Positions 13,679 through 24,390 of a stretch of 64,000 bases of DNA are shown piece after piece. The number at the start of each line of letters is the position of its first letter. Position 1 is the stretch's first letter. The notes under the pieces were generated by a model. It was not told the origin of the DNA, searched no databases, and was given only the letters and a program-made list of their open reading frames with translations. Source of the DNA: Leptodontidium sp. MPI-SDFR-AT-0119 (lineage: Eukaryota > Ascomycota > Leotiomycetes > Helotiales > Leptodontidiaceae); contig JAHLEZ010000003.1 of the NCBI GenBank assembly GCA_020726505.1, positions 2,542,001 through 2,606,000 on the forward strand, given 5' to 3'. Both the position numbers and the translations under genes were made by a program.

Positions 13679-14761
13679 TCAAGAGTGATTCCCATTCGTG
13701 GCAACCGTGTCCTCCGTCTTCGAGATTGGAGATGGGGCTTCGTTGCCATTATAAGGCGCGGCCGGAAGGCCTTTGTCATTAGGGCTCGATTTCGAGATGG
13801 GCGTTGGTTTGCCGTACTCAGCCGTCCTCTGACTTGGAATCCAAGCTAGAAACATTTCGACATCCTTCGCCACCGCCCCAGGAACCGCCAAATTCTGCAT
13901 CCATTGAGGCAATACCCCGCCAGCATTAGAAGCTGTAGCCATGATCCACTCAACATCTCCATTGCTTGGCACAATCCGAATCCTTTCGATCGATGCGTAT
14001 GCTGCCATAACCAAGCTCTTATCCTTTGCAAACTCCGCATATGGTGATTTGTCGAAGTCATTGATTGGTATTGAGATAACAATGAATTCGGATTTTCCAG
14101 ACAGCGCAGCAGTGATTTGGATTACGGGAAAAGTGCGGTTCTTGAGTGGTTTTGGATCGATCCTATGCTTCATCTCCTCCACGACCACACTGACATTCGT
14201 CCAACGCTCCCCCCGCACATCGACCTCGATCCCACTGGTGTCCCAACTCATGGCTTGCCTAGCCCCAATGACAGTAGGTGTAAACGCATCTTCAGACTCG
14301 GCATGGTGGTCCTTGAAGCAACGTACGAATTCCTCCCAGCTGGCCGTCCCTTGTTCCTGCGCATTCCGATGACAGCTCCTCCTACAGAACCAAGTCTCGT
14401 CCTTGCGATCCGCGCTGAATTGGCTCATTCCCTCTACCTTATCCAGATCCTTTCCCAATACAACTCGCTCATAGATATGCACCGGAGCTTCAGAGGCTGC
14501 GTATTTCTTGGGCGACCCTTTGACCTTCCAGGTCAGCTGTGCGCCAGACTTCGGCGCAACACCATCAATGAATGGAATTGACTCCTCGAGCGTCTTCTGT
14601 ACGAATGTTTGTAGGTTTGGTGCCGTTCCTGTAGCTGCAGATCCGTCATTGTACTTCTCCGACCCATCTCTATTGCTCGGCGCCACGCCCTTGCCTCCAG
14701 ATGGTAATTGTGATATTGATATCCCCTCCAATCGCACCCATGGTCCCAGAGCTTCTGCCAT
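13679..14761 (-). CDS. DUF3074 (START-like) domain protein
   Basis: A single-exon ORF of 360 residues. The central part matches the fungal DUF3074 pattern: TWFCRRSCHRN, then WEEFVRCFKDHHAESEDAFT, a W-D-T-S segment, a stretch of beta strands including FPVIQITAALSGKSEFIVIS, and a final strand/helix ending WMQNLAVPGAVAKDVEMFL. DUF3074 belongs to the START/Bet v 1-like superfamily, whose members hold lipids or other hydrophobic ligands in a helix-grip cavity. The N-terminus has no signal peptide, and the last 60 residues are Ser/Pro-rich and probably disordered. The ligand and role are unknown. It is transcribed divergently from the FAD oxidoreductase, but 1.5 kb away. Confidence 0.85.
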   Translation of the reverse strand: MAEALGPWVRLEGISISQLPSGGKGVAPSNRDGSEKYNDGSAATGTAPNLQTFVQKTLEESIPFIDGVAPKSGAQLTWKVKGSPKKYAASEAPVHIYERVVLGKDLDKVEGMSQFSADRKDETWFCRRSCHRNAQEQGTASWEEFVRCFKDHHAESEDAFTPTVIGARQAMSWDTSGIEVDVRGERWTNVSVVVEEMKHRIDPKPLKNRTFPVIQITAALSGKSEFIVISIPINDFDKSPYAEFAKDKSLVMAAYASIERIRIVPSNGDVEWIMATASNAGGVLPQWMQNLAVPGAVAKDVEMFLAWIPSQRTAEYGKPTPISKSSPNDKGLPAAPYNGNEAPSPISKTEDTVATNGNHS

Positions 14762-16258
14762 TGTTCCTTGTTCGTTCTGTTTACCGGAGAAGGAGCATGC
14801 GAAACTGCAGGTGAGGTAGAGTCAATTGAACGTCGCGAATTGGAGTGAAAGTTGCGACAATTGAGTTGAGATGAAGGGGACGTCGGATACCCATGGGGAT
14901 GGGGAATCGAGAAGAGGAATGTGGGGTGTGACGTTTGCCGAGGCGCTGAAACAGCGTCGTGGCTGGCCGCTGGCGTGCCCCTGCGCAAGCTTCTCCAGGG
15001 GTGCAGCACAAGGAGCTTTGGCTGTCGATCAGGGGCTCAGGATTCCTCGAGCACCTCGTCGAATTTCTATCACATTTGACATGTTTGGAAGTAGATACCA
15101 CTTGTCAAATTTGATACATCACCTAATTGCGTATGATAGATTGATGGAAACTGTTTGGCATCGAATGAAACTTCCGTTGCTGTCAATGATGATACTGGAG
15201 CTTGCACTAAAAGACCAAAGGTGAAGCACAACGGAGAAGTTGTCAAAGTCATGGTAGGTGAGCTTCCCACTAGCTTCAATTGCCACATACCGCAAACCTA
15301 TCCTGTGAGCATGTAATTAAGTCCCGTACTTGAATGTCCTTGGCCACAGTTGATTGCTCTCGACCTGGCTGTAGGAGGCACCCATGGCTAACGAGTTCTC
15401 CTGCTTCTCTGTAATTTCACTGTATTAAATCTTTCGTTCTTTATACCAAAAAGCATAGTTCTGCTGGCTTGAGTACTAGGTAGAGTAGTAACTAGATCGC
15501 AGAGTAAAGTGCTAGAAGCAAGATATTGGAGACGGAAAACAATGGCGTGTGGAGGCGTATCTTGTCACTTTATAGTGACATGACACATGTAGTGCTAAAA
15601 ATGCTCCCTTGCATGATGGAATTCATTGCATTCACAGCTAACTTACCCTGAAACCCCCATGGAAGTTCAATTCAGGGGCTCGCTTAACCCCTATTCACGG
15701 AACAACACCTGGGAATATACTTCGTACGGGGGGCAAAGATCCAAGATCTATATCTGCGCTAAATGACCCATATTTTACTCGTTACAGACGAGAAAGAGTA
15801 AGCCGGATTGGTTCATTGGTTAACACACCATGTGAAGTGGAATCATTGAGTAGTACGCACAGACGCCAAGTCTTTGATCTTTACCACATGTACGAAGTAG
15901 AACGGTAAGGTGTTCGGGCTTGCAAAAGGCTTGCCACTGGCCGCTAGCCGTTCCTACATCATGCCTGGTGAGTGTCTTTACAGTAAATCTGGGGGGCTGT
16001 CTAGGGACTGCACATCTCCACATGAGGCGGGGGACCCCGCTGCCGCTGGCGGAAGTAAACATCCCGCGGAAAGGATGGCATCGCCACTTCTCACATCGTC
16101 CGTGGAAGAAGTGTTGCAAGTGGGGTATATTGCAGTTCCATCATATACTTTACTGGCAGTTTACACTATCATCGTGGATTCTAAAGTGAAAATTTATTTT
16201 TACAACTCCCCATCCAAACTGCCGTCCCGTCAGCTCCACGCCATCGTCCGATCCCATC
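14762..16258. other. divergent intergenic region, 1.5 kb
   Basis: Between the DUF3074 gene and the FAD gene. The ORFs here (for example 14871-15224, 15910-16284) overlap one another on both strands and have no domain features. It must contain both promoters. Confidence 0.45.
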
Positions 16259-17866
16259 ATGGCATTCGCTACCTCCTCGATTGAATGCAATGTCATCGTT
16301 GTTGGCGGTGGAAATGCTGGGTTCTGTGCAGCTATCTCTGCAGCCCAGTCCGGAGCTAGGAATGTTCTTCTGATTGACAAATGCCCAGAAGAATGGGCAG
16401 GTGGAAATTCGTACTTCACCGCTGGTGCGATGCGCACAGCACATTCTGGTCTTAAAGACGTTTTACCTTTGGTCAACAATGTTGATGCAGAAATGGCGAA
16501 ACTCATTGACCTGGAATCATATACCCGAGACGACTTTCTGGCCGATATGGAGAGGATTACTCATGGCAAGTATGACCGGGAACTTGGTAAAACGCTGGTA
16601 GAAGAGTCCACGAGCGCTATCCAGTGGCTCGCCAAAAACGGAGTACGATTCCAGCTCTCGTTCAACCGTCAAGCTTATAAGGTTGATGGACGATATAAGT
16701 TTTGGGGCGGTCTATGCTTGAAGACTGAAGATGGTGGCCGTGGCCTCGTCCGGGACCACCAAAGCGCTGCTGAGAGGCACGGCATAACAATTCTGTACCA
16801 AACGGCAGCAGAAAAAATCAACTTGGATCCACAAACCGGGGTTTTCAAGTCACTTCTCGTAAATAGACAGGGCAAGAAAGTCTCAATCAGCGCACAGGCC
16901 CTAATCCTTGCTGCTGGTGGATTTGAATCAAATCCTCGAATGCGAGCGCAGTATCTTGGTCCTGGATGGGACCTTGCTCATGTTCGCGGCACTCCTTACA
17001 ACACTGGAGAATGCTTGGAGATGGCCATTCGTGATATTGCAGCAAAGCAGGTTGGTCAGTGGTCTGGCTGCCATTCGGTGGCATGGGATGCCAGCTCTCC
17101 TCAGAATTCAGGTGATCAGAAGATCTCCAACGAATTCACGAAATCTGGGTACCCATTTGGAGTAACCATCAACAGCCAAGGGAACAGGTTCTTCGACGAG
17201 GGCAGTGATATCAGAAACTACACATATGCCAAGTTTGGCAAGGCAATTCTGGCGCAACCTCAGGGTGTTGCATTCCAAGTCTGGGACTCTCAAACCATCA
17301 AGTGGTTACGCGATGAGGAGTACAGGGACGAGATTGTTGAAAAGATCCATGGAGACTCAATCGAGGAGCTAGCACAAAATTGTGCTTTGAAGGGCTTGGA
17401 AAATCCCACTGGATTTGTTCAAACATTGAAATGTTATAACGAAGCTGTGTACAACCATAGAGCAGAGAACGGAAGTGGGCTCAAATGGGATCCCGCTATA
17501 AAGGACGGACTCGGCACTCAATCCTCAAAGACTCAGCTCGCGGTACCGAAGTCCAACTGGGCACTGCCCATCGATCAGGGACCTTTCATGGCAGTTAAAG
17601 TTGGGTGTGGAGTTACTTTCACATTTGGAGGTCTTGCAGTGGAATCTCAGACGTCGGGAGTAATCTCCAATTTTACTGGCAAAGTCGTGCCAGGAGTTTT
17701 TTGTGCTGGAGAGATGCTCGGTGGCCTGTTTTATGAGAACTATCCAGGAGGCAGCGGGCTGACCTCCGGCGCAGTTTTTGGTCGAAAAGCTGGGATTCGA
17801 GCAGCAGCGATGGTCGCAGATAGTGCCAGCAGTTCCCACAAGAGGGTGGTTCCACCGGGCCTATAG
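16259..17866 (+). CDS. FAD-dependent oxidoreductase, fumarate reductase/tricarballylate dehydrogenase-like
   Basis: A single intronless ORF of 535 residues. The N-terminal dinucleotide-binding motif is clear: VIVVGGGNAGFCAAISAAQ, with glycines at 16, 18 and 21 and the acidic LLIDK end of strand 2 at residue 40. The second FAD motif, ALILAAGGFESNPRMR, and the C-terminal PGVFCAGEMLGGLFYENYPG plus GSGLTSGAVFGRKAG complete the succinate dehydrogenase/fumarate reductase flavoprotein fold. Similarity is strongest to TcuA-type tricarballylate dehydrogenases and soluble fumarate reductases. The substrate is probably a small di- or tricarboxylic acid, but this is inference. No targeting signal is visible. 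Intronless, bacterial-like organisation is compatible with old horizontal transfer, which sequence alone cannot prove. Confidence 0.88.
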   Translation: MAFATSSIECNVIVVGGGNAGFCAAISAAQSGARNVLLIDKCPEEWAGGNSYFTAGAMRTAHSGLKDVLPLVNNVDAEMAKLIDLESYTRDDFLADMERITHGKYDRELGKTLVEESTSAIQWLAKNGVRFQLSFNRQAYKVDGRYKFWGGLCLKTEDGGRGLVRDHQSAAERHGITILYQTAAEKINLDPQTGVFKSLLVNRQGKKVSISAQALILAAGGFESNPRMRAQYLGPGWDLAHVRGTPYNTGECLEMAIRDIAAKQVGQWSGCHSVAWDASSPQNSGDQKISNEFTKSGYPFGVTINSQGNRFFDEGSDIRNYTYAKFGKAILAQPQGVAFQVWDSQTIKWLRDEEYRDEIVEKIHGDSIEELAQNCALKGLENPTGFVQTLKCYNEAVYNHRAENGSGLKWDPAIKDGLGTQSSKTQLAVPKSNWALPIDQGPFMAVKVGCGVTFTFGGLAVESQTSGVISNFTGKVVPGVFCAGEMLGGLFYENYPGGSGLTSGAVFGRKAGIRAAAMVADSASSSHKRVVPPGL

Positions 17867-18883
17867 ACATGCATAAGTGTCTGTTATGAAGTTCCTGAGA
17901 ATTTAGCGTCCATTGTTTATGTGGGTCTTGTTCCTAGCTCTATGAATCAGCAATGGAAACACCCCGGATTCTCGTGAGTCTCAATTTGAACTTTCAATAG
18001 CTTGCGACTCGCGGAATTTAGCTACTCAGCCTGCTCCTGTATCACCTGATCTCTTTCAATTTCACAAAGAGATATGCTTATATTAGTATTATTATTGTGC
18101 CTGAGAGCATCTGAGATGGTCTCGAGTGCAACAACAAGTTACTGACGAGGAATCGTGCTTGGAATCGAAGAACCTGAGTCTTGTCTCATATTCTGTCTGG
18201 GATGGCATCTCATATGAGTCCAAATTATGAGAGCTCCTAAGTTGCGACGTGCAACAAAACTTTTTAGACGAGGGGTGAAATTCTCTTTGCTAACCCAGAC
18301 CTCCACTCGAGAAGCGAGTTCACTTTTTCGGGGAATCAAGCGCTGTCTTCTCGCCCTAGACCAGGAGATACTTCAAATGTTTTCCACGTTCAAGAGACAA
18401 GTCCACAAAAAAACCTACCACTTCATCACGGGAGCACTGATACTCAAAGCCAGAGTGTGGTACGTAATGTTGTGTAAATAAGATATGAGATTGCGGAGGT
18501 GGCTGCTGGGTGGGGAGCTACCCCAAACGCAAATCAACTCTTCATGTGCTCATGAACAGGTGGGCAAGTAGCTAGAACGTCAATTGTTGACAAAACAAAC
18601 CTGACGTGGAAGATGTGCTTATAGCTGTTCAATCAGGCGGGTCTTCAGGGGCGGATCTGCGGCAAGACTCATTCCTCGAACGGTCTCCTGGATTCCCAGA
18701 CGATGCATACCTACTAGATTGAATATTTCCCATACTTACCTCGCGTTTTATTGAAGGCACAAGCATACCAAGTTTCGCTGAAGAAAAATGTGGTACATTC
18801 GTTCATTTCAACGCATAATTCGTCTATATTCCATCTCTATAAATACAATCAGCGAGACCAAAAATGGTTTATCGACCATCCAC
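17867..18883. other. intergenic, convergent 3' regions
   Basis: About 1 kb between the convergent FAD and cyclase genes. No coding signature was found. Confidence 0.45.
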
Positions 18884-20061
18884 TCACAGCTCAGTCTTCC
18901 TCTTCTCCTTGATCTTTTGAGGCTGCGCTTTAGGTGGCGGAAAATGTCCCTCCAAATCCATCCATTCGCCCACAAACGCGGTGACCATCCTCGTCCAATC
19001 CTCTACGGTAGGCATATCGAGATGCTCTGCATCATCTGCCATCGTGTGCCATACGCTTGGGAATGGCGTGGGTATAATATGTAGGACTTCAACACCGCGA
19101 GCCATGAATGGTATATGGTCGTCCTGAACTCCCCACGCGGCGTTGAATTGATCGTGTCCTTTTTCGGTTTCGGGAAGAAATGGCGTGCCCGCAGTTGACT
19201 GCTGAATATTTAGACCGCGAATCCGGGACTCGATCTTTGCCAGACTTTGGTATGCCCAATGTGTAGTCCTGAAGTATGATGGAACATGTGGGTTTGGAGC
19301 TCCAAGTAAGTCGAGGAGGAGGAATAGTGTGATGGAACTCAAGCTAGAGTGATATGTCGACATTGCAGCATGGGGAGTAGCCTCCCATTCTTCTGCCAGA
19401 GATCTTGAAAGTTAGCAGAAGATTGGGAATGTGGGAAATAGTATACATACCTAGCTCCATACAGTGAATCCGAATCTGTCCAGCTGATGAACGCTTCCTC
19501 TCCATCAAGCAGGAGAATCTGCACGCCTTTCTCTTCCTCCAGGCCATTAGAGCCTTCCGCCTTCATAGCATCCCATTTCCGAGTCAACGCCTCGTCCACA
19601 CTGCGCGCCGCATGCATAATCATTGCGCAAGGAGCAGCACTGTCCGTTGCGCCAATGAAGCCAGCTGGAGACAACTTCGAATCAAAATGTGCAACCAATG
19701 CCAGCCTTCCCACATCCCCAACTTTCGTCCATGGTGGATCGCGCGTTATGATAATATTTGTAAAGGGAACTTGCTTCTTCCCCGTTGCAGGAGTCGTAGA
19801 TGTTGAGTTCTGGAACTCGATAGTCCAGTTTGGTAAGTTCGTTCGGAACCAATTCACAAAATGCTGCTGCACAGCTATCGATCCTGGCGTTCCTGGTACT
19901 CGAGGAATCAGAATCGGAGCCAGTATTGAGCCAGTCTTTATATCAAAGTCTGCGCCTGCTGCTGGGAGGTTTCGGAGAGTCTCGTCGGATAAAGGAGTGT
20001 ATGCTGTGACGCCGAGAAAGGCGCAGAGTAGCAGCAGCATTTGCAGTAGAGGCAACTCCAT
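18884..20061 (-). CDS. glutaminyl-peptide cyclotransferase (M28-type zinc enzyme)
   Basis: Two exons (20061-19451 and 19403-18884) encode 376 residues. The join reconstitutes LYGARSLAEEWEAT, which confirms the 47-bp intron. An N-terminal hydrophobic segment (residues about 4-22) indicates secretion or Golgi membrane insertion. Family features in order: VAHFDSK, GATDSAAPCAM with the zinc Asp, ILLLDGEEAF with the catalytic Glu, the LFLLLDLLGAPNPHVPSY helix region, DDHIPFMARGVEVLHIIPTP, and WHTMADDAEHLD with the final His ligand. The enzyme converts N-terminal Gln (or Glu) of secreted proteins to pyroglutamate, releasing ammonia. A truncated paralogue lies at 2909-3444. Confidence 0.92.
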
Positions 20062-21666
20062 CTTCGTGTATCAATAGGCAAATGCCTAGAGTCCTAACAG
20101 TAAGATTTCCGTAGAATCATGACCACTTTATCTCCTGCAATCGTTTGAGTTTGGGACCTGACATCTGTCCCTGTGAATAGCCGCAATCTGTCGGCGGTCA
20201 GATTCCCGGGACGCGCCAACCGCGTTTGTGGCGTCAGAACCCCAGAACATCTTGAGAACATCTCCTCAATCATCCGCACTGTTGAACATCCCAAACTTCT
20301 CTTGCTTCTTAACTGTAGCAGAGCATCAAATTGTGACTATACATACATTCACTGAAAACGCTCAGTAACCTGGCCATGTGCCGTCCGTCTAATTCTTCTC
20401 AACTCAACCCGAGCTTAGTTTCAAGACGAATCAACCGTATCACTGTGTCAGGCCATCACCGTTTCTCAGGATCACATATTCTTTTATCCTCTTCCTCTTC
20501 CTTGATATAGCAATCCCTTACTAGATTCTAAACGAGGATAGACCTGTTTCTCTCGTCTTATTTGCTTCGTTCAGGGTTCTCGTTGTTTTAAACAGTTCAC
20601 CTTTCCCCGTCTTGTTTTCTGCGGCTTCGTTCCTTTGGCTTCTGGCTTCATCTTTTCTCTCTGCAGCTTTCCGAAAGAGCAGAGTACCTGATTTGAGCTT
20701 CACCCAACTTTTTGCATAGGCTACTATCAAAGATAGGAATCAGCTCTACCAGGATACTCACCGGCCCAAGTACCGCAATTCTTATCAGTCTTGTACCTAA
20801 TCGTCACTTCTTGAAGCTTACGTTTTGAGAGTTTGTCACAGTCAAGTATTTATTATGAAACTTTTCTAATTATCCTTCCATGTTCTGTCCAGACAAAAAA
20901 TCCGTCCCTGCTTCCCCTTCTCCTCTTGAGGACAGTACAAAGTAGGCGATACAAGCAAGTTCTAAAATAAACGGAGGATACGCAGTACGCTTCGTTACAG
21001 TGTACTGAACGAGACAGAATCATAAGTGCATTGCTCGTGATTTCCCTCCTCCGTAGCCTTAGGGCTCTGTGAACTTCTGGTAGCCAAATGCCAAGGATAT
21101 TAGATGGGAAAGATTGATCGCTTGTCAGGCGAGGAAGGATACGGTATATTACTTGATTAAAGTTGACAGGTATTGGGCCGTTCATTCTTGGATCTCAATC
21201 CTTCTTTTTGAGCACCGGCCTTCACAGTCAAGTGCCAAGAGGGTAGGCAGACTTGAAGTATTCTGAAAGACCTGGACGACGGTATGTCCATACTTTAGCC
21301 GAGAATAGAAGGATTGCACAAGTGAAGGGAGAATTCTTACAGAGGCTCGTAAGATTAACGAAACAAGACTTGTAAATAGTTCGAGCGAAAGAAGCTGGGT
21401 GGAAGTCGGCCGTCGGGAAAACTTGCATCTCTTCTTATTTTAGTAATGTCGTTCTTGCAACGCAAGGATAATTTAATTAAACTATACAAATAAGAATTTA
21501 AGTTCTCTAACTTGAATACCATTCTAGAAATCTAAATCAATGATAAATCGAGCTCGCAGTATGCCACGTGATACAGACCCACCCGACCCGACCCCCACCA
21601 ACAAATAATTTTCCAAAATTTTGTAGCTTATAGATCTCCAAATAATAAGATCCCTCTTCCATCACT
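20062..21666. other. gene-poor region, 1.6 kb
   Basis: Several short ORFs (20521-20730, 20853-21185, 21228-21428, all minus) show no domain features. The last 250 bp before the tRNA become AT-rich. Confidence 0.4.
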
Positions 21667-21766
21667 GGACAGATGGCCGAGCTGGTTATGGCGCCAGGTT
21701 AAGGTTTCCCTTAGCAACAATCTCCTGGTCACGAAAGTGGCGTGGGTTCGAGTCCCACTCTGTTCA
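21667..21766 (+). tRNA. tRNA-Leu (AAG) with short intron
   Basis: The 5' GGACAGA pairs with 3' TCTGTTC (one G-U pair) to make the acceptor stem, followed by discriminator A at 21766. The D arm (GGCCGAGCTGG...) and T arm (GTGGG-TTCGAGT-CCCAC) are canonical. The anticodon stem CCAGG (21694-21698) pairs with CCTGG (21724-21728), and the anticodon AAG is at 21701-21703. Between them the loop is too long by 18 nt, so an intron at about 21705-21722 is inferred directly after position 37, the eukaryotic standard. A CAC/GTG stem forms the long variable arm expected of tRNA-Leu. The CCA end is not encoded. A T6 run just downstream (about 21779) can terminate RNA polymerase III. Confidence 0.93.
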
Positions 21767-22550
21767 TTATTTTGATTCTTTTTTGACTTTTCCTTTTGCA
21801 AAAGGTATAGAAGCTAAACTAATAATAAGTAGATATTAATCATAACGCTATATATACTTCTTTGAACCCCTTACATCGCTTTTATGCAAATGAAAATAGC
21901 TTTTTTTTGGATCGCGTGTTTTTAAGTGTAAGATGATACCGAAATCGAGTGGAGACAATTCGCTTCCCGGAGTTACTTTGCTTTCTCTTCGACTCGGATA
22001 ATGCCCTGAAAGTATAATCGATAAGACTTACAAGACTCATCATTAAAGTGTTTTGACTTCATCACTTGTAAATCCCTTACCAAATTTCTCATTTATAAAG
22101 CACTTGTGTTACAACCGCCAGTGATACCATTTTATCTTTTAAAATAACTAACGGAGATGTGCTTATAATTGGCGCCGAATAAGCTCCGACTCGAAGTTCA
22201 ATTTCATTACTACAAGTAAATAATTTGGTAGGGATGTTTTAAAACTCGTTCAACACATCAAGCCAGCTTAAATCATAAGTCCTGCTTGCTATAATAACAA
22301 ACAAAACCTGCACAATGCCTGTCTATCGCTACGAACAGCCCCCTGAGGAGATTGGTCTTGTTTCAAAAGGTACCGATGAGCTCGACAGCGCGAGGTTGAA
22401 TCGCAAATTTATACCCTGCGCGAAAAACGAAGAAGCGAACCCCTCCCCTCCCCTCCTACATCCACAAAAACCCCCAAGATATCACCTACCCATCCGCAAG
22501 CTCGATTATCCACTCTTAGATCCCTCAGATCATACCCACTAAGATATTTT
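21767..22550. other. AT-rich intergenic stretch
   Basis: About 780 bp, AT-rich up to 22300. A plus-strand ORF at 22315-22542 (75 codons) starts with ATG but lacks recognisable features and overlaps the likely 3' UTR of the gene below, so it is not called. Confidence 0.4.
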
Positions 22551-23275
22551 CTATCTACAGACATCGTCACCAAATCTCGCTTTCCCAATAATCTCAAATG
22601 ACTGTGGCCATTTAAACCAACTAGCCTGATACGGAGGGCAATGACCATCCATTTGACCCAGCGCATACCTCACATCGTTCGTATCAATATTACCACATCT
22701 GCCGGGTATATCGATGCAGTAATAAACAACAGTGGCTCGCTTGTTAGTGAAATGATAAATGTTGCGGTCGTTTGGGGAGCACAGATCATGGCCTTTGCTG
22801 CCGGCCCTGGGATTTGAAGTACGGAGTTAATAAGGTGGCGTAGTGGAATTGGGGTTGGTGAGAGGGTGGATGGAGGTGTGACTTACCAACCTGCAAGGTC
22901 GTTGGCGGATTCGTCCACGCCGACGTGGTCGAGTTGGTATTCCCAGCAGTCGCCATCTGGCCAGGCTGTTCGTGGAGCATGGACGCTACGTGATGATCGG
23001 GGTTTGTTGTTCTCGAGATTACTGGTGACTATTGGTGGAAAGTTGGGGCTGGAGAGAGAGTGGGTGATGGTAGTTCCGTCGTCTTGCTCTTGGACGGACC
23101 CTAGATGGTTAAACATGAAAGTTAGCATATGACCAGGGAAGAGAGATTGGCTAGAATTGATTGGGGAAAACACAATGAATGTACAGATGCCATCGAAGGG
23201 AACTTCTGGGACGATGATGCTGGAGACGAAACTTGCTGCTCAGAAAGCGGCGTAGGTGATGTGTTGGAAATGCAT
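22551..23275 (-). pseudogene. secreted Cys-containing protein with in-frame stop in the signal peptide
   Basis: Two minus-strand exons (23275-22887 and 22806-22551; GTAAGT donor, CCCAG acceptor, phases matching) read as one frame of about 213 residues. The frame starts with an ATG and a hydrophobic leader, MHFQHITYAAF, then a TGA at codon 12, then AASFVSSIIVPEVPF. The leader, stop and body are all in the same frame. The C-terminal part has four to five cysteines in a compact pattern (HDLCSPNDRNIYHFTNK, later VVYYCIDIPGRCGN, DGHCPPYQ, DDVCR), suggesting a small secreted protein. I do not recognise the family. The stop could be a true null mutation, a polymorphism or an error; there is no intron that neatly removes it. 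Confidence 0.6.
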
Positions 23276-24390
23276 CGCTTAGAAGAGACGGTGGATTTGA
23301 ACGTAATGGAATAGTGTGTAGATTTTGAGATATGTGATAAAGCTTGTTGAGGACTGGAGGAAATTCATGGAATTGACCCTTTCTTAGAGGAGGAATGGAA
23401 GAGGCTAAAGAACCCTTCAGTAATCACGGAGCTTAAACAAAAAGTTAACGTTACTTGTACTACAAAAATCCATCGGAGACCTATTTACGACATCTTTTCC
23501 ATGTCATGGTAAGACAATGATGTTCAAGTGACGGCTCCATGAGGATAAATCTGCGGTACACAAGTGCACCAAATCAACCAAACAAGACTTCAGCATGCTT
23601 ATCCACCTTCATTACATTGCATTTCTCCTCTAAATGTGACAGTATAGGTTACTCACACACGATCATGTATATATGCCACGCGGAGACTTCAATGCCAGAA
23701 CCCCGGGAAGTTGTACAAACAACAGCGGCAGAGATGACATATTTGAATCTGTAACCCGATGTTGACAGTTCCACCACAAGGCTGCACAGGAAATATCATC
23801 AATTCCTACCACTCGAATGCAGTCAGTACTCTATGCTCCTGAACATTTTATGATATTGCTTCGTTAAGATAGACCAGCTGCAGCGGTTTTATTTACTTGC
23901 ATATCGGCTATTCTCCTTGGTGCAGTGCATGCCGTAATCCCAAAGCGAAATCCTTCCGTTTCCTTGTCATGCAGATCAAGATTGAGTTCAAATAAGCTTT
24001 CACCCTGATATTCATCATTTGAGACTTGGAAATTACCCACATGCGACACATTCTATCAGTAATCCTTCCTGGCGCAGTGCATGTAGTGATTGCTTCCGCT
24101 AAGCATCCCCGCCTTTATTACATTTTACCCGCGGCTATATCAACACATGTAAGATTTCGTCCAAATACCCAAAGTAAGTGACGGGGAAAGGAAAGGTACC
24201 GGTGGCTTTGGTCCTTAGTGCTGTCTGTGCAAGCTTGCGTGAAAATCATTCCCACAAGGTTGGAATTCTCGATATCTATGTAAGCACGGTGGCTCAAACG
24301 CCAGTAGTTTTGAGGAAAATGATACCCACTCATGCCGTCATCATTGATTGTATGTGTAATCTCTAGGCCAACAAGAGTTGTGATCAGCTA
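23276..24390. other. intergenic, 1.1 kb
   Basis: No supported gene. Short frames at 23539-23754, 23864-24049 and 24118-24333 lack features. Confidence 0.4.

Noticed and set aside
22315..22542. Plus-strand ATG ORF of 75 codons
   Set aside because: No homology recalled, atypical composition, and it lies in the downstream region of the secreted-protein gene.
23920..24090. Repeated word GCGCAGTGCATG / GTGCAGTGCATG at about 23925 and 24070
   Set aside because: Only about a dozen bases match and the surroundings do not align, so chance is sufficient.
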